Numbered from the stretch's first letter, positions 28,789 through 37,725 are shown. The stretch is 64,000 nt of DNA from Photorhabdus australis DSM 17609 (GCF_000711895.1 NZ_JONO01000006.1:83449-147448); one strand, 5' to 3'. Notes: a model not told the origin generated them from the letters alone. A program made the numbers and translations.

Positions 28789-31731
28789 ATGAGCAGTACA
28801 GATTACTCACTCTTCAAGCACACCCCGACGGTTACGGTCCTCGACAACCGTGGTTTGGCGGTGCGCGATATCGCCTATCACCGCCATCCGGACACGCCGG
28901 CCATCACGGATGAGCGCATCACCCGCCATCAGCATGATGTGCGCGGTTTTCTGACACAGAGCACCGACCCGCGTCTGTATGACGCACAACAGACAGACAA
29001 ACACGTAAAACCTAACTTCACCTACCTTACGGCCCTGACCGGTGAGGTACTGCAGACAAAAAGTGCAGATGCCGGTATCACCGTGGCCCTGAACGATATT
29101 GCCAGTCGCCCGTTTCTCGCTGTCACCGGTTTTGATGATGATAACAGGGGGAATACTGTCATCCGCACTTGGCAGTATGAGAGAGTCCCTCTGCCGGGCC
29201 GCCTGTTGAGTGTCACTGAACAGACCGCAGGTGAGCAGCCCCGTATCACGGAGCGCTTCGTGTATGCCGGTCACACTCAGCAGGAAAAAGACCGGAACCT
29301 CGCCGGGCAGTGCGTCAGCCATTACGACCCGGCGGGTTTGAATCGGGTGGACAGTATTGCGCTAAACGGTGTGCTGCTCTCCGTCACGCGTCGGCTGCTA
29401 AAAAATGCAGATGACGCAGGCATGGTTGCAGACTGGCAGGATGAGGATGACTCCGCCCGGAACGAACTGCTGGATGAAAAGGAGTACAAAACCCTGACCA
29501 CGGCAGATGCCACCGGCGCGCCCCTGACCACCACGGATGCTGCAGGCAACATACAGCGCGTGGCGTATGATGTGGCCGGCCTGTTGACGGGCAGCTGGCT
29601 GACGGTGAAGGGAGGCACGGAACAGGTCATCGTGAAATCCCTGACGTACTCCGCCGCCGGCCAGAAGCTGCGCGAAGAGCACGGTAACGGCGTGGTGACC
29701 ACGTATACGTACGAGCCGGAGACGCAGCGCCTGACAGGTATCAGAACGGAACGTCCGGCCGGACATGCGTCGGGCGCGAAGGTACTGCAGGACCTGCGCT
29801 ATGCGTATGACCCGGTGGGTAACGTGCTGAAAATCAGCAATGATGCGGAAGAGACCCGCTTCTGGCGCAACCAGAAAGTGGTGCCGGAGAACACGTACGT
29901 CTATGACAGCCTGTACCAGCTGGTTTGCGCCACCGGGCGCGAGATGGCGAATATCGGCCAGCAGGGTAGCAGCTTACCGTCTGTCACCGTCCCTCTTCTC
30001 ACCGACAGTTCTGCATATACCAGCTACACCCGAACTTACACCTATGACGCTGCCGGCAACCTGACGCAGGTACGCCATTCTCCGGCAACCGGCAGCGGTT
30101 ACACAACAGAAATCACCGTAAGCGACCGCAGCAACCGAGCTGTGCTGAGTACCCTGACCGAAAACGCCGCAGACGTGGACGCGCTGTTCACGGCGGGCGG
30201 GCAACAAAAACAGCTGCAGCCGGGACAGAGTCTTGTCTGGACGCCGCGTAACGAGCTGCTGAAGGTGACGCCAGTGGTGCGCTACGGCACCACTGATGAC
30301 CAGGAGAGTTACCGCTATGAGGGAGGCAGCCAGCGAATACTGAAAGTCAGCGTGCAGAAAACCGGTAACAGTACGCAGACGCAGCGGGCACTGTACCTGT
30401 CGGGACTTGAGCTGAGGAGTACAAAATCCGGCGATACGGAAACGGAGAGCCTGCAGGTGATTACCGTGGGTGAAGCCGGGCGGGCGCAGGTGCGCTTTCT
30501 GCACTGGGAGAGCGGCAGGCCGGATGGTATCAGCAATGACCAGATAAGATACAGTTACGATAACCTGACCGGCAGCAGCCAGCTTGAGCTGGGTGGAGAC
30601 GGGAACGTCATCAGCATGGAGGAGTACTATCCGTATGGCGGCACGGCGGTATGGACAGTACGTAGCCAGATTGAGGCGAACTACAAGGCCGTGCGGTACT
30701 CGGGCAAGGAGCGGGATGCGACAGGGCTGTATTATTATGGCTACCGGTATTATCAGCCGTGGACAGGCCGCTGGCTAAGCGCTGACCCAGCGGGGACGGT
30801 GGACGGACTGAACCTGTTCAGGATGGTCAGGAATAATCCGGTGACGTTGTGGGATAATAATGGCTTAATTCCATCCCTTTCATGCTTCGGCCCCTCGGCT
30901 AAAAAACGTTTTAATACAAAGATGCAGGAAGCAGTTTCTTCATTAGGAGATATTAATATTCCGAAAAAAATACACATGATATGGATTGGGACAAACAATA
31001 TATCGGATAAAAATGTAGGCTTATCGCTTGAAACAGCCAGTAAAAACCCGGATTACGAAACCAGTGTCATTTATGATAGTGGTATTAAAGGACATGAATC
31101 CGCAAGAGATTATTTGAAAAGTAAATTTGTTAATAGTGAGGTCAGTGTCACTGATTTAAGGGAGTTACCTTCTTTTTCAAGTATAAGTTCTCATCCTGCC
31201 TTTCAATATTATGAGAAGGTTATCAGTAATCAAAAATATGCGCAGGCAAGTGATTTATTACGCCTTCTTGTATTAGCAAATGAGGGGGGGATCTATAAGG
31301 ATATAGATGACACACAGCAAAAGTCATTTGGAGAATTATCCTTTCCTGGTGGCATAGGATTTAAGCGTGAGTATGAACCAAACAGTTCCAAAGAAAGGGC
31401 CGTTCCTAATACCCCAATTGCTGTAATAAAAGAACACCCAGTAATCACCAGGACGCTTGAGCTTGCAGTAGAGAACTATCAGCGTGGTGAAGAAAATATT
31501 TTGAAACTTGCCGGACCTGATGTTTTTACACAGGCACTATACGAAAAAATTGATCTTTCTTCTCGTAACTTATCGGCTACTTGGGATAAAATGAAACAGG
31601 ATACATTTAAAAACAAAAAACAGCAAATGACTGGACAAGAGCTGCTATTTATACAAGGGCCTCGCAATAAGATGCTTAAACTTGGTGAGTTTGTTGCTAA
31701 TGGTTGTGATCATTCATGGGCTAATAGATGA
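28789..31731 (+). CDS. tccC: Tc toxin C component TccC with glycosyltransferase warhead
   Basis: A 980-residue TcC protein. Residues 1-~685 are the conserved RHS-repeat core that closes the cocoon. It ends in the standard junction RYSGKERDATGLYYYGYRYY ... LSADPAGTVDGLNLFRMVRN ... TLWDNNGL, where TcC proteins cut themselves using conserved aspartates. Residues ~690-980 are the hypervariable toxin. Here this is a DXD glycosyltransferase with IHMIWIG, YAQASDLLRLLVL, EGGIYKDIDD and a terminal NGCDHSWA. This differs from the ADP-ribosyltransferase domains of TccC3 and TccC5. GC content drops sharply at the core/toxin boundary (near 30860), showing that the warhead was exchanged as a unit. The ATG follows AAGGAGG. 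Confidence 0.95.
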   Translation: MSSTDYSLFKHTPTVTVLDNRGLAVRDIAYHRHPDTPAITDERITRHQHDVRGFLTQSTDPRLYDAQQTDKHVKPNFTYLTALTGEVLQTKSADAGITVALNDIASRPFLAVTGFDDDNRGNTVIRTWQYERVPLPGRLLSVTEQTAGEQPRITERFVYAGHTQQEKDRNLAGQCVSHYDPAGLNRVDSIALNGVLLSVTRRLLKNADDAGMVADWQDEDDSARNELLDEKEYKTLTTADATGAPLTTTDAAGNIQRVAYDVAGLLTGSWLTVKGGTEQVIVKSLTYSAAGQKLREEHGNGVVTTYTYEPETQRLTGIRTERPAGHASGAKVLQDLRYAYDPVGNVLKISNDAEETRFWRNQKVVPENTYVYDSLYQLVCATGREMANIGQQGSSLPSVTVPLLTDSSAYTSYTRTYTYDAAGNLTQVRHSPATGSGYTTEITVSDRSNRAVLSTLTENAADVDALFTAGGQQKQLQPGQSLVWTPRNELLKVTPVVRYGTTDDQESYRYEGGSQRILKVSVQKTGNSTQTQRALYLSGLELRSTKSGDTETESLQVITVGEAGRAQVRFLHWESGRPDGISNDQIRYSYDNLTGSSQLELGGDGNVISMEEYYPYGGTAVWTVRSQIEANYKAVRYSGKERDATGLYYYGYRYYQPWTGRWLSADPAGTVDGLNLFRMVRNNPVTLWDNNGLIPSLSCFGPSAKKRFNTKMQEAVSSLGDINIPKKIHMIWIGTNNISDKNVGLSLETASKNPDYETSVIYDSGIKGHESARDYLKSKFVNSEVSVTDLRELPSFSSISSHPAFQYYEKVISNQKYAQASDLLRLLVLANEGGIYKDIDDTQQKSFGELSFPGGIGFKREYEPNSSKERAVPNTPIAVIKEHPVITRTLELAVENYQRGEENILKLAGPDVFTQALYEKIDLSSRNLSATWDKMKQDTFKNKKQQMTGQELLFIQGPRNKMLKLGEFVANGCDHSWANR

Positions 31732-31768
31732 GATGACAAAGTAACAATAATTTTTATTAAGTTGCCGT

Positions 31769-31799
31769 TGCAGGAACTGCTATTATTGCAGTTCCTGCA
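31769..31799. other. Long perfect hairpin after tccC
   Basis: TGCAGGAACTGC-TATTATT-GCAGTTCCTGCA is a perfect 12-bp stem 38 bases downstream of tccC. No T-run follows on either strand, so it is not a standard terminator. It could end the tccC mRNA or belong to the adjacent intron remnant. Confidence 0.6.
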
Positions 31800-31815
31800 G
31801 GCGGGGAAGCTATTA

Positions 31816-32028
31816 TTAATTTATAGACCTATTAAGTATGCACAATTGGGACGATATCCATTTATTCACCAGCTGACTGTAACGCGACCACGTCATTTTG
31901 TGCCGCTGGCTTCGCCGTTTCAGGGACTTCAGCCACATCCGCTTCACTTCTTCCACAAATTGACACAATGCTCTGCTGTTGAAGGGAACGCCATAGTAAT
32001 TGACGTGCCCTTCTATCACTCGTTTCGG
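31816..32028 (-). pseudogene. Group II intron maturase, C-terminal fragment
   Basis: On the minus strand about 67 codons read IEGHVNYYGVPFNSRALCQF, then VKRMWLKSLKRRSQRHKMTW and LVNKWISSQLCILN. This is the C-terminal maturase part of group II intron reverse transcriptases (typical pattern GH..YY.VP.NSRAL and LRRRSQ...TW). A stop codon lies just upstream and the reverse transcriptase core is missing. The intron is dead. Confidence 0.8.
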
Positions 32029-32449
32029 TAATGGCTATTCCTACAGCGACCGAACAAGGGGTTATCTGTCTGTGGGACCAGCAATAGGGAGGAAGAAGCC
32101 AAATAATCCCTTATTATTTAACATCAATCGGTACTGCATGTGCAGGCATAGTAGTTCTCCTTAAAAATTGGGGCGATAACTATGCTGACACAGGAGGTTA
32201 TTACCCGATCTCGATGGATGTTATTGGGTGATCTCCGCGGATGAAAATACGCAACAGTTGCAATGGAACTTGTAAATATTGCGATCAAAAAAAACGGGAC
32301 ATCTGATTTCTCAGATACCCTGGATTTGGAATCCCCTTTTATTAACATCGAAATATTGCATGATTGAATAACACCATACGATGCATTTTCAGGTTCCGGT
32401 ATCGAACGCTCGTTGAGTTTTCTCATCTCTCAACCAACGCACTTTGAAT
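32029..32449. other. Non-coding junction DNA
   Basis: About 420 bases between the intron remnant and the attachment site. Short protein-like scraps occur on the plus strand (GPAIGRKKPNNPLLFNINRY near 32073 and LKNWGDNYADTGGYYPISMD near 32160), split by frame changes. They look like the end of a lost gene. The family is not recognised. Confidence 0.35.
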
Positions 32450-32499
32450 TGGTGCCCGGAGGCGGAATCGAACCACCGACACGAGGATTGAAAATCCTC
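32450..32499 (-). other. ICE attachment site: 3' fragment of tRNA-Phe
   Basis: Read on the minus strand, the segment ends in TCCGGGC-A-CCA, preceded by a T-arm GGTGG-TTCGATT-CCGCC and an anticodon stem GAGGA/TCCTC. This is the 3' half of tRNA-Phe. The D-arm and 5' acceptor strand are absent. The anticodon loop reads TTTTCAA on this strand, where tRNA-Phe has TTGAAAA, so the loop is inverted between intact stem arms. It lies 78 bases from parA, the gene at one end of SPI-7/PAPI-1-type ICEs. The polarity predicts that the intact tRNA-Phe gene and the integrase lie beyond the right end of the window. Confidence 0.8.
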
Positions 32500-32577
32500 T
32501 TGCTAAGATGTTGATGTTTTGTAACATAAAACTGACTTATCTGCATTCTTCGAATTACTTAAATTCGAGTGTGCAAA

Positions 32578-33462
32578 ATGAAGATACTTCCCGTAATTTC
32601 GCCTAAAGGTGGCGAAGGTAAATCCACACATGCTGCCAACTTAGCCGGTTTTCTTGCTGATGCCGGATTCAAAACTCTCCTTCTTGACGCTGATTATTCT
32701 CAACCCACTTCAAGTAGTATTTTTGCACTTGAGTACGAAGCCCCAGCAGGTTTGTATGAGCTTCTTATGCAATCTGTTGATTTGGATCAGAAAGATCAGA
32801 TCATTTCCCGTTCCGTTATAAACAATCTGGATGTCATCATTTCCAATGATCCCGATGAACTTCTGCCTACGGCCATGCTTCATGCACCTGATGGACGTTT
32901 GCGACTGAAGAATATATTGCAGCATCCTTTGTTCAGCCAGTATGACGCTATCATCATTGATTCCAAAGGGGCTACTGGCGTCATGGCGGAGCTGGTTGTG
33001 CTGACAGCCACTGAATTTGTATTGGGGGTGATTAAGCCCATTTTGCCGGATGTACGTGAATTTCTGCGGGGATCGTTGCGTATGTTGACGCGACTGCAAC
33101 CGTTTGAAAATTATGGTATTCGATTACCTTTAATTCAGATACTGGCGAACAGCATTGAAGGCACTAATCTTGACCGCGATACGTTGAATGAACTGGCCCA
33201 TATTATCGAGCATAAACGTTACGATACGTCCTCTCTCGGTGGGCGAAGAGTATATCAATTACTGAAAACCCGCATCGATCTGCTTGATATTTATAAGCTG
33301 GGTCACGTACGTGCCCAGCCTGTTCACCGTCTTGAATACAAAACCACTCGTAAAAGTCCCGCAGCCGCACAAACAATGTACTGTCTGGCTTGTGAGTTGT
33401 TCCCTGAGTGGCATGAACAGTTTGATGCACTGATTGCGAATAAGGGGGTGAAGAATGGGTGA
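32578..33462 (+). CDS. parA: ParA/Soj-type ATPase of the ICE
   Basis: A 294-residue ParA/MinD-family ATPase with the deviant Walker A KGGEGKST (residues ~10-17), a switch I region LLLDADYSQP and Walker B AIIIDSKGATG. In PAPI-1-type ICEs the homologous Soj is expressed from the excised circle and is needed to keep the element. A GTG at 32569 is in frame, but ATG 32578 gives the usual short N-terminus. It is the first gene inside the attachment site and overlaps the next gene by eight bases, so it starts the maintenance operon. Confidence 0.9.
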   Translation: MKILPVISPKGGEGKSTHAANLAGFLADAGFKTLLLDADYSQPTSSSIFALEYEAPAGLYELLMQSVDLDQKDQIISRSVINNLDVIISNDPDELLPTAMLHAPDGRLRLKNILQHPLFSQYDAIIIDSKGATGVMAELVVLTATEFVLGVIKPILPDVREFLRGSLRMLTRLQPFENYGIRLPLIQILANSIEGTNLDRDTLNELAHIIEHKRYDTSSLGGRRVYQLLKTRIDLLDIYKLGHVRAQPVHRLEYKTTRKSPAAAQTMYCLACELFPEWHEQFDALIANKGVKNG

Positions 33463-34834
33463 CCCTTTTCCTTTACCGGATGGTATTGAACAACCGTATT
33501 CTTGCGATGCTGAACAAGCCGTTCTTGGTGGGTTGATGCTGGATAATGATCGATGGGATGAAATCGTACCACTGATACATGCTGATGATTTTTTCCTGCC
33601 CGCTCATCGACGGATTTATGGCGCTGTCGCAACCATGTTTGCGGCCAATTTGCCTGTTGACGTACTAACGTTGTCTGAAATTTTAGAGCAAAAGGAGCAG
33701 CTAAAACAGGTTGGGGGATTTGCCTATTTAGCTGAACTTGGCAAAAACACACCGAGTACGGCAAACATTGTTGCTTATGCGGAAATTGTTCAGGCGAAAA
33801 GTCGCTTGCGTCAGTTGATTATGCTGGGAAGAGAGATGAGTGCTCAGGCTAGTCATCCTTGCGCTGAGTTTACTGACATTACCGAAATGGCTGAGCAGCG
33901 TTTATATACGCTGTCTGAGCAGAAAGCAGTGCACCAAGATATTAGCTTGAAAGAAGGGCTGGGCTTGCTGATTGAAAAATTAGGACAGGCTAATGGCGGT
34001 AATGGGATAACGGGTACTCCGACAGGCTTTAGTGAACTGGATACAAAAACCTGTGGTCTTCAGCCGGGTGACCTTATTCTGCTGGCCGGTCGGCCTTCTA
34101 TGGGGAAAACCGCACTGGCACTGGCTTTCTGTCTGAGCGCACTGGAGAGTGCCCCTGATGCTGTTGCTCAGATTTTTAGTCTGGAAATGCCGATGGATCA
34201 ATTATTGATGCGCATGGTGTCCATGTTAGAACGTGTTCCGCTTGAACGCCTGCGTAGTGGATTAATGGATGATGAAGATTGGGCACGGGTTAGCAGAGCA
34301 ATGGAGACGCTAATTCAATGGGAAAATCGGCTGATAATTGATGACAGCAGTTATCAGACCCCGGCTTTATTACGCGCCCGTGCCCGCAGAAATGTGCGCA
34401 AATACGGTCGACCTTCATTGATTATGGTGGATTATCTGCAACTTATCCGAAGCCCGGAGCAGGAAAACCGAACCCAGGAAATTGCAGAAATTTCCCGTAG
34501 ATTGAAAGCACTGGGTAAAGAATTGGGTTGCCCAGTACTTGCGCTTTCACAACTTAATCGTCAACTAGAGCAGCGTACAGATAAACGTCCTAATAACGGT
34601 GACTTACGGGAATCGGGGGCGCTAGAGCAAGATGCTGATCTGATCTTGTTTGTTTACCGGGATGAAGTGTATGACGCCAATACATCGGATATTGGGGTAG
34701 CTGAAATCATTATTGGTAAACATCGCCAAGGATCGATTGGAACAGTCAAGATCCAGTTTGATGGCACCTGTACCCGGTTTAGTGATCTTACAGAGAGGTA
34801 TTATGATCTTGGTGCTGGAAGGGGAAATATATGA
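33455..34834 (+). CDS. dnaB: DnaB-like replicative helicase
   Basis: A 459-residue hexameric helicase of the DnaB family. The N-terminal domain (AEQAVLGGLMLDNDRWDEIV, DDFFLPAHRRIYGAV) is followed by the RecA-like ATPase with Walker A GRPSMGKTA (~residue 211), Walker B LIMVDYLQLI and the DnaB motif GDLRESGALEQDADLILFVY. It would unwind the ICE during autonomous replication. It is about the same length as chromosomal DnaB but lies between parA and parB with overlapping ends (8 and 4 bases), as in other members of this ICE class. Confidence 0.94.
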   Translation: MGDPFPLPDGIEQPYSCDAEQAVLGGLMLDNDRWDEIVPLIHADDFFLPAHRRIYGAVATMFAANLPVDVLTLSEILEQKEQLKQVGGFAYLAELGKNTPSTANIVAYAEIVQAKSRLRQLIMLGREMSAQASHPCAEFTDITEMAEQRLYTLSEQKAVHQDISLKEGLGLLIEKLGQANGGNGITGTPTGFSELDTKTCGLQPGDLILLAGRPSMGKTALALAFCLSALESAPDAVAQIFSLEMPMDQLLMRMVSMLERVPLERLRSGLMDDEDWARVSRAMETLIQWENRLIIDDSSYQTPALLRARARRNVRKYGRPSLIMVDYLQLIRSPEQENRTQEIAEISRRLKALGKELGCPVLALSQLNRQLEQRTDKRPNNGDLRESGALEQDADLILFVYRDEVYDANTSDIGVAEIIIGKHRQGSIGTVKIQFDGTCTRFSDLTERYYDLGAGRGNI

Positions 34835-36570
34835 GTAAGCATAAAACCTCTCTAAGCGATGCAATACTTCAACGTGGCAAAACACCACAATCACTAACCA
34901 GTACTGTTGTTTTGCCTATGGCAGAAATGCCAATGGTATTAACGTTAGATGAATTACAGCCAAACCCGGATAATCCTCGCCTCAGCCGTAATCCCCGTTT
35001 TGACGATATTAAAGCTTCTGTTCGTGCCAGAGGACTGGATTCTGTACCGAAAGTGACGCGAGATCCGGAAGACGGTGGAAATGTTTACATTTTCAGTGAT
35101 GGAGGCAATACCCGTTACCAAATCCTATGCGAATTATGGAAAGAAACGGGTGAGGAACGTTTTTTCCGAATCCCTTGTTTGTTTAAACCCTGGCCTGGTC
35201 GGTTGCAGTGTGTCATTGGGCATCTGGCAGAAAATGATGTTCGGGGGGATTTAACGTTTATAGAGAAAGCGCTTGGTGTTTTTAACGCAAGTTCTATGCA
35301 TGAGAAATGTTTGGGAAGACCGATCTCACAACGAGAATTGACAGATTTATTAAAACAAGAAGGGTTTCCAATATCACAAACCAGCATTAGTCAGATGCAT
35401 AACACGGTGCAATATTTATATCCTCATATGCCTAATTTGTTGATATCGGGTATGGGGCGTCCGCAAGCAGTAAACATATTGTCTTTACGAGTTGATGCTC
35501 AAAAAACCTGGAATAGTTTTTCTTCGGAGGCATCGTGTGGGAAGGACTTCGATTCAGTTTTTGGTGAGGTATGTCAGCGCTTTGATAATCCTGAACTCTA
35601 TTCTTTTGACATGTTACGGGATGAACTGATTGGGGAATTAATAAAAGCTTTGCCACATCCTGCCCTTAATTATGATCGCTGGTTATTGGAGCTCGATCCT
35701 AAAGAGCGAAACCGTCGTCAGTTATTTGGTGAGCCCCCTCCTATTGCTGAACATTTGCGCGATGCGGATAGACAAGCCGCTGAAGTGCCTGAAAAGTCGG
35801 TACCTCTTGTGACTAAAAGCGCTGCCTGCGTTTCGGCAGTGGAACCTGAGTCACATGGGGATGTTATCGAATGTCAGGAAGGTAAAAAGACTGAGGAATA
35901 TGAAGCTTGTCCGCCCAAACCGCCCAAAGTTGAAGTTCAGCTTGATGTGTATGAAACTCGGCCAACTTTATCCAGTGAGTTATCGACAATACAGGATAAG
36001 GAAGATATTGAGCCTTTAGTATCAGCACCTTTATCGCAGATAGTTCCCTCTACTTTAAGTGAATTGAATCACTGTCTTCCAACACCACCACAAACTTCAT
36101 TATTAACAGAGCCTACGCCATATGATGGATTGAGTTTTGCACAAACTGGTCTGGAGCCAGTGAGTGATATCTGGTCTATCTCACCGGTACGAGATGATAT
36201 TGAGCATTTACAAGATATGGCGTTTCGTTTGGCATTCGAGTTAGCCGAAGAGATGGGAGGAGCGGATGAGCTTGAGGAAGCTAAAGATACGGCCTGTGAA
36301 GTGGGTTATCGATTAGCTTATTCCCATACGGCATCACGTTTTGTACAGGTGCTGTTGTCGTTGACGGGGGAGAGTGACCATAACGGTGAATTGGCAGATA
36401 CAGGTATAGGCATGTTGGGAGCCTGGTTTGTCGGGTCTGACAAGGACACTCCAGTATTGCCTGATGTCGCGGTAGTGAAATTTATGCGTCTTATTCGGGT
36501 GTTGCGCCGGTTACGTGAACTGCAACGTGAGTTGTCAGTCGTCTCAGCAGAGGGGAATTGCAATGTCTGA
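34831..36570 (+). CDS. parB: ParB-family partition protein, ICE type
   Basis: A 579-residue protein. Residues ~35-130 form a ParB/Srx-like domain (LTLDELQPNPDNPRLSRNPR, FSDGGNTRYQIL). A helical DNA-binding part follows (ISQRELTDLLKQEGFPISQT), then a long low-complexity Glu/Pro/Ser linker (~residues 310-450) and a helical C-terminal domain. It is about twice the length of a chromosomal ParB, as expected of the PFGI-1-class ICE ParB family. With ParA it probably supports segregation of the excised, replicating ICE. The 4-base ATGA overlap with dnaB shows translational coupling. Confidence 0.9.
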   Translation: MSKHKTSLSDAILQRGKTPQSLTSTVVLPMAEMPMVLTLDELQPNPDNPRLSRNPRFDDIKASVRARGLDSVPKVTRDPEDGGNVYIFSDGGNTRYQILCELWKETGEERFFRIPCLFKPWPGRLQCVIGHLAENDVRGDLTFIEKALGVFNASSMHEKCLGRPISQRELTDLLKQEGFPISQTSISQMHNTVQYLYPHMPNLLISGMGRPQAVNILSLRVDAQKTWNSFSSEASCGKDFDSVFGEVCQRFDNPELYSFDMLRDELIGELIKALPHPALNYDRWLLELDPKERNRRQLFGEPPPIAEHLRDADRQAAEVPEKSVPLVTKSAACVSAVEPESHGDVIECQEGKKTEEYEACPPKPPKVEVQLDVYETRPTLSSELSTIQDKEDIEPLVSAPLSQIVPSTLSELNHCLPTPPQTSLLTEPTPYDGLSFAQTGLEPVSDIWSISPVRDDIEHLQDMAFRLAFELAEEMGGADELEEAKDTACEVGYRLAYSHTASRFVQVLLSLTGESDHNGELADTGIGMLGAWFVGSDKDTPVLPDVAVVKFMRLIRVLRRLRELQRELSVVSAEGNCNV

Positions 36571-36814
36571 TGATATTGATGACACGAGGGCTCAGGCTGT
36601 TACTACGATGTGGCTGGAAGAACAGATAGCTGTTGTACGGCGTGAGATGCATACCGGTAGGGTGTCACTGAAATATTGTGAAGGATGTGGTGATCGGATT
36701 GATGAGCAACGTCGGCAGATTTTGCCGGGGGTCCAGTTGTGTGTTGGATGTCAGGAAAATGCTGAGCATTGGGAACAGGTCAGACGTATTACCGGAGGTC
36801 ATCGTGGTGGGTAA
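36563..36814 (+). CDS. TraR/DksA-type zinc-finger protein
   Basis: An 83-residue protein with one C4 zinc finger: CEGC, 17 residues, then CVGC. This is the TraR/DksA C-terminal arrangement. The N-terminal part is a short acidic coiled coil. TraR-like proteins bind the RNA polymerase secondary channel without ppGpp and can boost element genes. ATG 36563 overlaps the end of parB by eight bases and is preferred to the upstream in-frame start at 36515, which lies deep inside parB. Confidence 0.8.
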   Translation: MSDDIDDTRAQAVTTMWLEEQIAVVRREMHTGRVSLKYCEGCGDRIDEQRRQILPGVQLCVGCQENAEHWEQVRRITGGHRGG

Positions 36815-36877
36815 GTTCAGATCTTATGTGTTCCAATTTTGTTCAGACGTATCGTATTGCATTGAGAGAGGTGCCTT

Positions 36878-37468
36878 ATGAGCCAGATATCCCAGGTAGC
36901 CAACGCCTTGTTAACTCAACTGGTCATGGAGTTGAAATCGGGTTATCTCCGTCGCTGTGAAGCACTGGGTTTGATGGACGAAGAAATGCGGATGTTACAC
37001 AGTTTGACTGTGGAAGACTTGCATTATCTGATGAATAGCCCGGTGTCAGTCCTTACGCTTCGTATCCATCATGAAAATTTTGCGTTAATGCTGCAACAAG
37101 CCCGACGTGAACAAAAACGCCTGCAACGTCTTGACCGTGCACTGGTATTGGGCGGCTCAATTGAATTGATGCAGCACTACTTTGGGCTGACTTCGGTTGA
37201 AGTCAGCTCCCGTCGTCGTATGTTAGGGATTGAAGCTCGCCAGGGTCGATGCCTGATGCTGACAGATAAAGACAGTGCTGAGGTCTGGCGACTATGGAAA
37301 GCGAATGTCACTGATCTGGATAGTGCGGATGGACTGGATGTGATGATGCAGGCCGCTGAACAACTGGCAGTGTCACTGACGGCAGTCTGGAATGCTGTAC
37401 GTGGCTGGATTGAAGACGAAAAGAACACAGTAAAACCTGAAGTTGGTCAGGGACGGCAAGACAGGTGA
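36878..37468 (+). CDS. DUF2857 family protein
   Basis: A 196-residue helical protein (ANALLTQLVMELKSGYLRRC, MNSPVSVLTLRIHHENFALM, then an HTH-like region with LMQHYFGLTSVEVSSRRRML). It matches the DUF2857 family found beside parB in SPI-7-like ICEs. The helix-turn-helix-like segment near residue 95 suggests DNA binding. Its function is unknown. It lies between the zinc-finger gene and a small gene whose GTG start overlaps its TGA stop. Confidence 0.8.
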   Translation: MSQISQVANALLTQLVMELKSGYLRRCEALGLMDEEMRMLHSLTVEDLHYLMNSPVSVLTLRIHHENFALMLQQARREQKRLQRLDRALVLGGSIELMQHYFGLTSVEVSSRRRMLGIEARQGRCLMLTDKDSAEVWRLWKANVTDLDSADGLDVMMQAAEQLAVSLTAVWNAVRGWIEDEKNTVKPEVGQGRQDR

Positions 37469-37725
37469 AAAAGACAGAGATCACTCAGGGGTTGCTGGCC
37501 CCCTGTTCTGTACCACTCGTCTATAGAAAGAAAGCGGTAGAACAATTGAAACGTTATCGACAGGGTAGCAAAAATTACACTCGGATCAGAGCGAAAGGCA
37601 AAGGCAGGGATGCCAATCATTTAAAAATTGACATTGGTCGGTTTTGGCGGCTGCTGAGTCGCAATGGGGGACAAGACTGGGAAATGATGACACATGAGCG
37701 GTACAACAATGAAATCTGGAAATAA
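37465..37725 (+). CDS. Small basic hypothetical protein
   Basis: An 86-residue basic protein (KKAVEQLKRYRQGSKNYTRI, RAKGKGRDANHLKIDIGRFW) starting at GTG 37465, which overlaps the previous stop. It has no signal peptide or membrane segment. Its composition suggests nucleic-acid binding. Its conserved position in the operon and the end overlap with the following gene support it as real. The family is not recognised. Confidence 0.6.
   Translation: MKKTEITQGLLAPCSVPLVYRKKAVEQLKRYRQGSKNYTRIRAKGKGRDANHLKIDIGRFWRLLSRNGGQDWEMMTHERYNNEIWK

Noticed and set aside
31762..32031. Plus-strand frame of 89 codons after tccC
   Set aside because: It is the complement of the group II intron maturase fragment, which has recognisable family motifs.
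32450..32499. Functional tRNA gene
   Set aside because: There is no D-arm or 5' acceptor strand, and the loop would give a wrong anticodon. It is an attachment-site fragment.
36678..36960. Small frames between the zinc-finger gene and the DUF2857 gene
   Set aside because: They overlap both real genes in other frames and lack ribosome sites.
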